DNA from: Microbispora rosea subsp. aerata
GTDB lineage: Bacteria > Actinomycetota > Actinomycetes > Streptosporangiales > Streptosporangiaceae
NCBI RefSeq assembly: GCF_014647835.1
Contig: NZ_BMPY01000036.1
Location: forward strand, 1 to 64,000
Direction: 5' to 3'
DNA length: 64,000 nucleotides
Positions 51,792 to 58,498 of this stretch are shown in pieces. The first letter of the stretch is position 1; each line of letters opens with the position of its first letter. The translations under genes and the position numbers were made by a program. The notes beneath the pieces are model-generated. The model was not told the DNA's origin. It saw only the letters and a list, made by a program, of their open reading frames with translations, and did no database searches.

Positions 51792-52235
51792 GTGACGGAC
51801 ATCACTCGCCTGTTCACCGATCTCGTCCGCGTCGAGACCCGGCTGTACAACGCGGTGAGCGACCGGCTGCGCGCCGAGCACGGCATCGGTCTGGGACAGT
51901 TCGAGTTCCTGGACATCATCGACGGCCGTCCCGGCTGCTGGGTGCTCGACATCGTGCGCGAGGTGGGGATCACCGTCGGAGCCGTGAGCAAGGGCGTGGA
52001 CCGGCTGGAGAGCGCGGGCTTGTGCGTGCGCACGGCGCATCCGGACGACCGGCGGTCCTCCGTCCTCAGCCTCACGCCGGAGGGCGCCCGGCTCCTGGCC
52101 GCGGCCCGCCCGACCGTACGCGATGAGCTGGCCGCCCGCACCGCCGTGGTCCCGGCCGCCGAGCTCGCCCGGACCGCCGCGACGCTCGCCACCCTGCGCG
52201 CGGCGCTGGAGGAGCATCGGCGGTGCGGGTCCTGA
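51792..52235 (+). CDS. MarR family transcriptional regulator
   Basis: 147 aa from GTG 51792 (reads VTDITRLFTDLVRVETRLYN); the frame is open upstream to an ATG at 51711 inside the operator. The winged helix has CWVLDIVREVGITVGAVSKG, VDRLESAGLCVRTAHPDDRR and SSVLSLTPEGARLLAAARPT. Divergent from the esterase, probably its repressor. The last codons lie in a 50-bp duplication shared with mug. Confidence 0.9.
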   Translation: MTDITRLFTDLVRVETRLYNAVSDRLRAEHGIGLGQFEFLDIIDGRPGCWVLDIVREVGITVGAVSKGVDRLESAGLCVRTAHPDDRRSSVLSLTPEGARLLAAARPTVRDELAARTAVVPAAELARTAATLATLRAALEEHRRCGS

Positions 52236-52249
52236 TCCCCGCACCGCCG
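52200..52249. repeat. 50-bp duplicated gene end, copy 2 (marR 3' end) with terminator hairpin
   Basis: Matches 50666-50715 at 47 of 50 positions, so mug and marR share their last 11 codons almost exactly. In this copy CGGCGGTGCGGG (52218-52229) pairs perfectly with its complement at 52238-52249, giving a 12-bp hairpin across the stop codon that can serve as terminator. Confidence 0.85.
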
Positions 52250-52260
52250 GCTCTCGCGGG

Positions 52261-52887
52261 TCAGGGATGGCCGGGCCGGGACAGGACGCCTCCGGCGGGC
52301 GGCGGCAGGTGCGCCACCTCGCGGTCGTGGAAGGCCACCATGTCCTCGGCCCGGGCGTACAGCTCGGCGATCGCCCGGGCGCATTCCCCGATGACCCGGG
52401 TGTCGGTGATCCGCCGCCCGCCCACATGGGCGCCGATCTCGTCGTAGAGGATCTCGTACATCAGGTCCCGGTTCAGGATCAGCAGCTCGGGCAGCGGCGC
52501 GGAGCGCTCCAGGTGCCGCACGCTCCGGGCGTGCAGCGCCCTGGCCCGCTCGCCCGCCCGCGTGCGCGCCGCGAGCAGGACGATCTCCCACTGCAGGTAC
52601 GGCGTGGGCGGCATCTCGACGATCCGGAGCCGGCGCAGCTCCGCCCGGGGCGGCAGGTCGTCGGCGAAGCGCATCTCGCCCATCAGCGCGAGCGACCGGT
52701 CCCAGTCTCCGCTGGTCATCGCGACCCAGCTCGGGGTGTCGGGCTCGTGGAAGTGCTGGGCGCGTTCCAGCTTCCACACCACGCCCTCCATCCGGCGCAG
52801 GTGGTCGTAGAGCTCGGTCCGATACCGCGCCGCGGGCAGGACCTCACCCGCGGCCTGTCTGACGTGCTCGAACGCTTCTCCGGGCAT
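52261..52887 (-). CDS. Paralogous protein B of the peptide locus (DUF6879-like)
   Basis: 208 aa from ATG 52887, preceded by AGGAGGCTCC. It shares with the protein at 53202-53840 the segments EVLP..YRTELYDHL...GVVWKLERAQHFHEP, PSWVAMTSGDWDRSLALMGE, LRRLRIVEMPPTPYLQWEIV and LMYEILYDEIGAHVGGRRIT. The pattern recalls the DUF6879 family, common in actinomycetes and of unknown function, but I am not certain. Soluble, no signal peptide. Last gene of the locus, 107 bases after the second short peptide; a CGCGGACGTCCGCG palindrome lies in that gap. Confidence 0.65.
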   Translation of the reverse strand: MPGEAFEHVRQAAGEVLPAARYRTELYDHLRRMEGVVWKLERAQHFHEPDTPSWVAMTSGDWDRSLALMGEMRFADDLPPRAELRRLRIVEMPPTPYLQWEIVLLAARTRAGERARALHARSVRHLERSAPLPELLILNRDLMYEILYDEIGAHVGGRRITDTRVIGECARAIAELYARAEDMVAFHDREVAHLPPPAGGVLSRPGHP

Positions 52888-52978
52888 GGAGCCTCCTTCG
52901 GCCTGGCCGACCTGGCCGAGTCGTGTCGGATCGCGCCCGGCTCCGGCCCGGATCTGGACGTGGCGCGCGTGTGTCTTC

Positions 52979-52992
52979 CGCGGACGTCCGCG
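52979..52992. terminator. Short palindrome right after the second precursor-like peptide
   Basis: CGCGGACGTCCGCG, a perfect 14-bp palindrome, begins 2 bases after the peptide stop codon on the minus strand. It may act as partial terminator or mRNA-stabilising hairpin that raises peptide output over the next gene. Confidence 0.4.
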
Positions 52993-52994
52993 TG

Positions 52995-53123
52995 TCAGTT
53001 CCCCGTCGAGTTGCTGCACAGGGGCGTCTCCGCCGCGTCCAGCAACCTGATCTTGATCTGGCTCGTCCCCGCCGTCCCTTCGGTCTCCTGCACCGTCCCG
53101 GGATCGGGCTCGGTCGGCTTCAT
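52995..53123 (-). CDS. Short precursor-like peptide B (42 aa)
   Basis: ATG 53123 follows a strong GGAGGGTGAG ribosome-binding site. The product is MKPTEPDPGTVQETEGTAGT then SQIKIRLLDAAETPLCSNST and GN. The first half is acidic and Thr/Pro-rich; the second holds I-x-I-R-x-L-D-x-x-E-T, shared with the 39-aa peptide at 55338-55457, and a short Ser/Asn/Thr/Cys-rich tail (PLCSNSTGN). This looks like a leader with a small core. It sits between the two paralogous genes. No homologue is known to me; the reading as a RiPP precursor is inference. Confidence 0.6.
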   Translation of the reverse strand: MKPTEPDPGTVQETEGTAGTSQIKIRLLDAAETPLCSNSTGN

Positions 53124-53201
53124 CTCACCCTCCGTCGTCGGAGTGGCCGCGCTCACCCCCCGAGAGCGGTACATCGATGGTTCGCCCGCCACGACCTTCG
53201 G

Positions 53202-53840
53202 TCAAGGCCCAATTCCGGCGGGCCGTTCCGACAGGCCAGCCGGCGGCGGCAGCGGGGCCACCTCGCGTTCGAAGAACGGCAGCAGCTCCTCGCCCTCGGC
53301 GTACAGGGAGATCAGGGCGGACAGGCAGGGGGAGACGACGCCGGGATCGGTGATCCGCCGGGCTCCGACGGCGGCCCCGATCTCGTCGTAGCGGACCTCG
53401 TACAGCAGGTTCGGGCCGAAGATCACCAGTTCGGGCAGCGGCGCCCGGGTCTCCAGCGGCGCGACCGCCGAAGCGTCGATCACCCTGATCTCCTCGCCCG
53501 CCGCGACCCGTACGGTGAAGATCTGCGCCTCCCACTGCAGGTACGGAGTGACGGGCAGCTCGACCACGCGCAGCCGCCGGAACGGGGCCCGCTCGCGGTA
53601 CATCGCGGTCAGCGGGGCGCGCATCTCCTCGATGAGTGCGACGGCCAGCGCCCAGTCGCCCGCGTCGGCGGCCTGCCAGCTCGGCACGGCCGGCTCGTGG
53701 AAGTGCTGGGCCCGTTCCAGCTTCCACACCACCTCCGTCGCGTCGCGGTAGACCTCCTCGAACTCGGCCTGGTAGGCGTCCAACCCCAGGAACTCGCCGT
53801 CGGCGGCCCTGACGTCAGCGAACACATCCCTCGGGATCAC
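53202..53840 (-). CDS. Paralogous protein A of the peptide locus (DUF6879-like)
   Basis: 212 aa from GTG 53840, with AGGAGGATCC 3 bases before; it overlaps the protease gene's end by 26 bases, so it is coupled to it. Core motifs are YQAEFEEVYRDATEVVWKLE, RAQHFHEP, PSWQAADAGDWALAVALIEE, RRLRVVELPVTPYLQWEAQI, ELVIFGPNLLYEVRYDEIGA and RRITDP. It is clearly a paralogue of the gene ending at 52261. Two copies, each near a peptide, suggest a peptide-specific role such as maturation partner or immunity, but this is guesswork. Confidence 0.65.
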   Translation of the reverse strand: MIPRDVFADVRAADGEFLGLDAYQAEFEEVYRDATEVVWKLERAQHFHEPAVPSWQAADAGDWALAVALIEEMRAPLTAMYRERAPFRRLRVVELPVTPYLQWEAQIFTVRVAAGEEIRVIDASAVAPLETRAPLPELVIFGPNLLYEVRYDEIGAAVGARRITDPGVVSPCLSALISLYAEGEELLPFFEREVAPLPPPAGLSERPAGIGP

Positions 53841-55029
53841 GGATCCTCCTCAGCAGTCCGGCGGCACGGCGCACCTTCGGGCCGTGCCTGAGCCACCACG
53901 TTGTGGCCCAAAGGACGTGGAACCCGGTGACGACAAGCACCGTGACCACGCCGTCCGTCACGGCGACCCAGCCGGACGGGTTGAGCAGGGGGCGTACGGC
54001 ACCCGCGAGCAGGCCCAGCGTCGCGGGGATCGTCACCGTGACGGCGAGATGCAGGCACAGCGCGGTCCCGGCGACGAGCAGCGCGGTGTACGCCCTGACC
54101 CAGCGGCCCTCGGCCCGCGGCAGCCGGGCGAGCGGATCGGCCGACCGGCGCAGCACGGCCCGGCGCACCAGGTGCGCGGCGTACGCGGCGGAGTCGCGGT
54201 AAAGGTTTCTGCAGCCCGTCACGTCCTGCAGGACGAAGTACACATCGGTCCGCATGAACATCAGGAACTGGGCCGCCAGCATGATCAGCGCCGTCATCGC
54301 GACGACGGACAGCGCGGGATGCGGACCGGCCGCCGCGGCCAGCAGCAGGCACACCGCGCACACGGTGGCGTCCACCGTCATGCCGGCGAGGTAGACCGTC
54401 AGCCGGACCCGGCGCTCCGCCAGCCAGACGCCCGACACCTCTGTCTGGGCCGTCAGGAACTGCAGCCGGGTGCCGAGCCTGATGCGCCCCGGCACGCCCG
54501 CGGCGCGAGCCGTGCACAGGTGGGCCAGCTCGTGCAGGAAGATCAGCAGCCATCCGGCCGCCGTCTGCGCGAGCAGGACCGGCGTCCCGCGGTCGCTCCA
54601 GAGCAGGTCACGCCAGCCGGGGACGACGCCGGGCCGCAGCACCGCCACCACCACCCCGGCCAGGATCACGGCCCCCAGCGCGGCGTGCAGCACCGGGTTC
54701 AGCGTCCACCGCACGTGGCGGGGCAGCAGCCGGGGAAAGGTGGGCGGTGGGGGCGCCGCCGAGGGAACGGGGCGTCCGTCGACCGCCGCCACCAATCCCG
54801 CGCGGACCAGGCCGTCGACGAACGCGCCGACGTCCATGCGGGTGCCGGTCTCCGCGCCGAGCCGCCGCTGCACCTCCGGGACCGTCGCCCCCTCCTGGAG
54901 CAGGCGGATGGCCCGCATGCCGTGCGGGGGAACGGCGACGACGTCGCCGGTCTCCACCCGCCCGACGATCCACTCCTCGCGGTCCCGGCGTACGCCGAGG
55001 TCGTGCAGGGTGACCCGGGTCGGTGTCAT
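53815..55029 (-). CDS. PqqD-like domain fused to M50-type intramembrane/membrane peptidase
   Basis: 404 aa from ATG 55029. Residues about 1-85 resemble a PqqD-like peptide-recognition domain (WIVGRVETGDVVAVPPHGMR, IRLLQEGATVPEVQRRLG, VDGLVRAGLV). About eight membrane segments follow. The zinc motif is HELAH (H166, E167, H170) inside LLIFLHELAHLCTARAAGVP, and the third ligand region TDVYFVLQDVTGCRNLY (D262) matches the xDGYYxLxDLxGxPNL motif of PqqD-associated M50 peptidases. This is the expected leader protease of a RiPP system, cleaving at the membrane. The 300-base leader upstream is discussed separately. Confidence 0.8.
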   Translation of the reverse strand: MTPTRVTLHDLGVRRDREEWIVGRVETGDVVAVPPHGMRAIRLLQEGATVPEVQRRLGAETGTRMDVGAFVDGLVRAGLVAAVDGRPVPSAAPPPPTFPRLLPRHVRWTLNPVLHAALGAVILAGVVVAVLRPGVVPGWRDLLWSDRGTPVLLAQTAAGWLLIFLHELAHLCTARAAGVPGRIRLGTRLQFLTAQTEVSGVWLAERRVRLTVYLAGMTVDATVCAVCLLLAAAAGPHPALSVVAMTALIMLAAQFLMFMRTDVYFVLQDVTGCRNLYRDSAAYAAHLVRRAVLRRSADPLARLPRAEGRWVRAYTALLVAGTALCLHLAVTVTIPATLGLLAGAVRPLLNPSGWVAVTDGVVTVLVVTGFHVLWATTWWLRHGPKVRRAAGLLRRIRDPEGCVR

Positions 55030-55322
55030 GACGAGTGGCCCCGGGGGCGTGCCGGGACGGGCGATCGGCCCGCCCCGGTCCCGGTGCCCGGCGAATCGAA
55101 TGCCGCCGCGCGCGGCCCGCCGCGTTTCACCCACGGGGAACTTCTCGTGAAATCCGCGATCGCGTGGGCTCCGCAATTGCCCGCACATTCACGAGAATCC
55201 GTCGCGGCCGCGAAACTCTCGCCGGGCTCGCAATCGCCGTCCATAGCTCCGCTATGGTCTCCTCCGCGGCGCGACGCGTCCACCCGGGTTTCCGCGCGTG
55301 GCGGGTGGCGATCGTCAGGCAC
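55026..55322 (-). CDS. Uncertain 98-codon ORF overlapping the protease start by ATGA
   Basis: A GTG at 55322 (or an ATG at 55244, giving 72 codons) opens a frame that ends in the ATGA overlap with the protease start. The latter form begins MDGDCEPGESFAAATDSREC and continues AGNCGAHAIADFTRSSPW, with four Cys. Codon use is weaker than in neighbouring genes, and the region also contains structure-forming repeats, so it may be untranslated leader RNA. I cannot decide. Confidence 0.3.
   Translation of the reverse strand: MPDDRHPPRAETRVDASRRGGDHSGAMDGDCEPGESFAAATDSRECAGNCGAHAIADFTRSSPWVKRGGPRAAAFDSPGTGTGAGRSPVPARPRGHSS
55142..55197. promoter_or_regulatory. Long-range inverted repeat upstream of the protease gene
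   Basis: TTCTCGTGAA (55142-55151) and TTCACGAGAA (55188-55197) are perfect 10-bp arms separated by 36 bases that also contain GCGATCGC. In the mRNA this could form a stem in the space between the peptide and protease genes, possibly an attenuator or processing site. Confidence 0.4.
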
Positions 55323-55326
55323 TCCC

Positions 55327-55336
55327 GGGCCGGCCC
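55327..55336. terminator. Short palindrome right after the first precursor-like peptide
   Basis: GGGCCGGCCC begins one base after the peptide A stop on the minus strand, comparable to the palindrome after peptide B. A weak terminator or stabilising hairpin. Confidence 0.35.
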
Positions 55337-55337
55337 C

Positions 55338-55457
55338 TCAGGTCGAGTTTCCCTGGCTGAAGGCCGTCGTCTCGATCTTGTCAAGTCTCCGAATCGTGAT
55401 TTCGGCAGGCTCGGTCGTTTCGTCCGGCTGCGTCGGGTTTTGCTCTTGAGGGGTCAT
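55338..55457 (-). CDS. Short precursor-like peptide A (39 aa)
   Basis: ATG 55457 has an AGAAGGTG ribosome-binding site. The product is MTPQEQNPTQPDETTEPAEI then TIRRLDKIETTAFSQGNST. Like peptide B it has an acidic Thr/Pro-rich N-half, the shared I-x-I-R-x-L-D-x-x-E-T motif (residues 20-30) and a short polar tail (TAFSQGNST). It lies between the E1-like gene (95 bases downstream of its stop) and the protease gene. Its lower third-position G+C compared with neighbours fits a transferred peptide gene. Function inferred, not demonstrated. Confidence 0.6.
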   Translation of the reverse strand: MTPQEQNPTQPDETTEPAEITIRRLDKIETTAFSQGNST

Positions 55458-55552
55458 CGAACACCTTCTGCTATGGATTGCTGGGTGCGGACCTCGCGCG
55501 AGAAAACATCTAAATGTTCGGAGATCAGACTTGACGGGTCAAGGCTATTTTG

Positions 55553-56650
55553 TCACTTCGGCATTTCCCGATTGACTTCCCCGCAGACGGGGCAGTCCGG
55601 GCGAGACGGATGGCGGACCCAGACATGCTGGTCCGGTGCGATGAGGTTCAGCCCGACCACCGTTCCGGTGGCGGGCTCGGGCACTCCGGTGATCAGCGAG
55701 ATCACCGAGTGGGCGACCAGGTGGCCCGAGACGCCGGCCGAGGCGGCGACCACGCCGGGTCCGCCGAGGTCCACGGGAAGACCCGGCTTGCGGCGGCGCG
55801 CCTCGCCCTCGGCCAGGCACTCGTAGCAGGCGCCGCGCCCGGGGGCGAAGGTGCCGACGGTCACGAGAGGGCCGTTGTAGCCTCCGCCGACCCACGGCAC
55901 GCCGGCCCGCGCGCAGACCCGGTTGGCCCAGATCCGGATGCCGGGCTCTCTCGGCTCGTCGGCGCACAGCGCGAGCACGTCGGCGCCCGCCACGACGGAC
56001 AGCAGGTCCGCCTCGCTGCCGATCGCCCGCCGCTCGCCGGTGACCTCGATGTCGGAGTTCAGCCGGCGCAGCCTGCCGACCGCCGCGTCCACCTTCGGCC
56101 GGCCGAGGTCGTCTTCCGTGTAGAGAACCTGCCGGTTCAGGTTCGACAGCTCCACCACGTCGGCGTCGACGCAGTGCAGGCGGCCCACGCCGGAGGCGGC
56201 CAGCGCCCACGCGGCGTGGCTCCCCATGCCGCCGAGGCCCAGCACCACGACCCGGGCGTCCCGGAGCCGCAGCTGCGCGTCCCAGCCCCGCCGCCCCGGC
56301 GACAGGTCCACCTGGTGGAAGAACGCCTGGCTTCTGTCGTACCGCTCGCGCTCCCGTTCGCTGAGCTCCCCGGGCACCGGGGCCGCGGCGTCCTCCATGT
56401 GCCCGGACGCGATGAGGGCGGCGACGATCCGCGACGCCTGGGCCGCGGACAGGCCGGGCACCCGGCGAGACACCGCCTCGGCGACGTCGGCGGGGGACCG
56501 GGTGCCGTCCATGAGGGTGAGCGCGGCCCACGCGCCGCCGGTCGGATCGATTATCTCGGTGGCCAGCCCGTAGATCTCGCCCCCGATGCGCACCGTTCCG
56601 TCGTCGAAGCGGTACGGCTCGTGCTTCCGCTTGACCCGTGGCAACAGCAC
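55553..56650 (-). CDS. ThiF/MoeB-like E1 adenylating enzyme with N-terminal PqqD-like region
   Basis: 365 aa from GTG 56650 after GAGGAG. Residues about 15-90 look like a PqqD-like winged fold (ALTLMDGTRSPADVAEAVSR, QASRIVAALIASGHME). Residues about 125-365 are the E1-like domain: ATP loop VVVLGLGGMGSHAAWALAAS (GLGGMG 138-143), VDADVVELSNLNRQ (D163, N170, R173), RPKVDA (K186), and a zinc tetrad C275-C278 and C353-C356 (CYEC; CPVC). No catalytic Cys of ubiquitin-type E1s is evident, as in MccB-like peptide-modifying members. It would activate a C-terminal carboxylate of a peptide or small protein. First gene of the peptide locus. Confidence 0.8.
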   Translation of the reverse strand: MLLPRVKRKHEPYRFDDGTVRIGGEIYGLATEIIDPTGGAWAALTLMDGTRSPADVAEAVSRRVPGLSAAQASRIVAALIASGHMEDAAAPVPGELSERERERYDRSQAFFHQVDLSPGRRGWDAQLRLRDARVVVLGLGGMGSHAAWALAASGVGRLHCVDADVVELSNLNRQVLYTEDDLGRPKVDAAVGRLRRLNSDIEVTGERRAIGSEADLLSVVAGADVLALCADEPREPGIRIWANRVCARAGVPWVGGGYNGPLVTVGTFAPGRGACYECLAEGEARRRKPGLPVDLGGPGVVAASAGVSGHLVAHSVISLITGVPEPATGTVVGLNLIAPDQHVWVRHPSRPDCPVCGEVNREMPK

Positions 56651-56734
56651 GTGTCCCGGCTCCTCTTCGGCAGCGGCTGACGGGGTCCTACCGAAAAATG
56701 ACCATGAGAAGCACGGCTCCGCAAGACCCGGGCG

Positions 56735-57394
56735 TCAGCGCCGGCCGGGATACCCGTGATGACGCCGGTGGTGGGCCAGGCCGAGCGCCGTCCTCACCAG
56801 CAGGGCGATGACCAGGAGCTTGAGCACCAGGAACGGCGGCCACATCGGCCCGGCCGCCAGGACGGCGATCGCGGCCAGGGGGACGAGGAACATCGCCGGA
56901 TGCGGATGACGGCCGTGCCGCCGCGCCACCATGCGGTGTCCCCAGGCGCGGTGTCCCCAGGCGCCGTGTCCCCAGGCTCCGTGTCCCCGGTACGGGCCGC
57001 CGGGCGCGCCCACGGGGAAGCCCGGGAGACGGGGGAGGCCGGGAGAGGGGAAGCCCGGACGCCACGCGGCCCGCGCGCCGGGGCCGCCCGCCCAGCCGTC
57101 GTCCGCCCACGCGCCGGGCAGGTCGGCGGTCACCCGCCGCAGGTCCTCCGCCGTACGCGCCGAGAGCGTCGCGTCGAGGCGCTCGTCGAGCTCCTCGCGG
57201 GTGATGCGGCCCTGCGCGAACGCGTCATGCAGCAGCCGCGTCACCTCGTCGCGTTCCTTGTCCCCGATGCGCAGAGCGGCGGCGCGCGGCCCGCCGTGCG
57301 TGCCCGCCGATCCGTCGCTCGGGGCGTCGCCGCCGCCGCGTGCTCCGCCCGCGGGGGCGGGCGCGCCGGGGGAGATCTCGTCCGGGGAGGTCAT
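56735..57394 (-). CDS. DUF1707 (SHOCT-like) membrane protein
   Basis: 219 aa from ATG 57394, 2 bases after the PadR gene stop, so in an operon with it. The DUF1707 domain is ALRIGDKERDEVTRLLHDAF, AQGRITREELDERLDATLSA, RTAEDLRRVTADLP. A Gly/Pro/His linker with four GHxAW units follows, then two hydrophobic segments (AMFLVPLAAIAVLAAGPMWP; PFLVLKLLVIALLVRTALGL). PadR plus DUF1707 pairs are common in actinomycetes and linked to envelope stress; precise function unknown. Confidence 0.9.
   Translation of the reverse strand: MTSPDEISPGAPAPAGGARGGGDAPSDGSAGTHGGPRAAALRIGDKERDEVTRLLHDAFAQGRITREELDERLDATLSARTAEDLRRVTADLPGAWADDGWAGGPGARAAWRPGFPSPGLPRLPGFPVGAPGGPYRGHGAWGHGAWGHRAWGHRMVARRHGRHPHPAMFLVPLAAIAVLAAGPMWPPFLVLKLLVIALLVRTALGLAHHRRHHGYPGRR
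56936..56995. repeat. Four 15-bp tandem repeats inside the DUF1707 gene
   Basis: GTGTCCCCAGGCGC-type units repeat four times with a 15-bp period and encode (GHxAW) pentapeptides on the minus strand. A hypervariable, in-frame repeat. Confidence 0.75.
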
Positions 57395-57396
57395 CG

Positions 57397-58131
57397 TCAG
57401 TCCTCCGCGGGGTCGCCGTCGGCGAGGATCTGGTACAGCTTCCGCCTGGTCTCGGTCAGGACCTGCCTCGCCTGCCTGATCTGCCCTTCGGTGCCGGAGT
57501 GGGCGATCTGGAACAGCGCGGACGCCGCCTGCCTGGACAGGTCGAACAACTCGTGGACGTCGTCGCCGATGTCCGGCGTCATCTCCTCCCATGGCGCCCT
57601 GATCTCGTCCGCGTGCTCCTCGACGTAGGCGCGCCCGGCCTCGGTGAGCCGGAACGTCTTGCGCCCGTCGGTCTCCTCCGCGCGCACCAGGCCCTCGTCG
57701 GTGAGCTGCTGCAGCGCCGGATAGACCGCGCCCGGGCTGGGCTTCCACCCGCCCTGGCTGCGCTCGGCGATCTCCTGGATGATCTGGTAGCCGTTGCGCG
57801 GCTCCTCGGCGAGCAGGGCGAGGATCGCCGCCCGTACGTCGCCGCGCTTGGCCTTCCGCTGCCGCCCGAAGCCCCGGGGGCCGAACGGGAAGTGGCCGCC
57901 CGCCCACGGCGGCCCGAACGGACCGGGCCCGAAACCGCCCCATGGGCCGCGCCCCCGCATGCCGCCCCTGTGCCGGTGCTCGTGAGGGCCGCCGCCCCCG
58001 TGACGTCCCTGGTGCCACATGGCCGCCCCCTTCATGAACGCCTCGCGCATCGCGTGCCGGATCTCGTGTCTCAGCCGGTGCTCGAACCCCGGCCGGGCCC
58101 AGGGTCCGCCGATCGTGTGCGCCGAACTCAT
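57397..58131 (-). CDS. PadR family transcriptional regulator with Gly/His-rich N-terminus
   Basis: 244 aa from ATG 58131, with AAGGGGG upstream. Residues about 28-95 are Gly/His/Pro-rich (WHQGRHGGGGPHEHRHRGGM), a possible metal-binding or disordered region unusual for PadR. The PadR winged helix follows: KRGDVRAAILALLAEEPRNG, YQIIQEIAERSQGGWKPSPG, AVYPALQQLTDEGLVRAEET. The C-terminal helix dimerises. It likely represses its own operon through the dyad upstream. Confidence 0.92.
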   Translation of the reverse strand: MSSAHTIGGPWARPGFEHRLRHEIRHAMREAFMKGAAMWHQGRHGGGGPHEHRHRGGMRGRGPWGGFGPGPFGPPWAGGHFPFGPRGFGRQRKAKRGDVRAAILALLAEEPRNGYQIIQEIAERSQGGWKPSPGAVYPALQQLTDEGLVRAEETDGRKTFRLTEAGRAYVEEHADEIRAPWEEMTPDIGDDVHELFDLSRQAASALFQIAHSGTEGQIRQARQVLTETRRKLYQILADGDPAED

Positions 58132-58175
58132 CGTGGTGCCCCCTTCTGGTTGACGACTCGCTCTCGATGCTTCAA

Positions 58176-58191
58176 CGATATATCGCGATTG
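58176..58191. promoter_or_regulatory. PadR operator-like sequence
   Basis: CGATATATCG (58176-58185) is a perfect dyad that continues CGAT, in an otherwise GC-rich promoter 45 bases upstream of the padR start. TATATCGCGAT-type sites are the known form of PadR binding motifs in actinomycetes. Confidence 0.6.
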
Positions 58192-58498
58192 TTCTTGCGA
58201 CAACGCCCAGGTAAGAGTGACGTAGCTCACGCGGAAGTTTTTCGAGTGCGGGGAACAGGCCCCGAGACCGTAGCGTTATCTCACACGAAGACGGGATCGT
58301 TCTTCTCTGAGAGGGCTGGGGGGTGCTCTTGGAGACGGAAGATCCCGTCTTTGTCGTTCCGGCCGTCCGCGTCGTCGCCGGTCTCCCGCCCGGCGCGTGC
58401 CGGTCGCCGTGGCCGCGGTACGCGACACGGGCCCGCGCGGGGGAGCTTCGCGGAATTTGCCGGTGCTTTGCCGTACGCTATCGAAGCGTGATCTTGTC

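Noticed and set aside
55127-55384. An 85-codon minus frame across peptide A and the gap
   Set aside because: It overlaps peptide A in another frame, and its third-position composition is poorer; peptide A has the ribosome-binding site and motif shared with peptide B.
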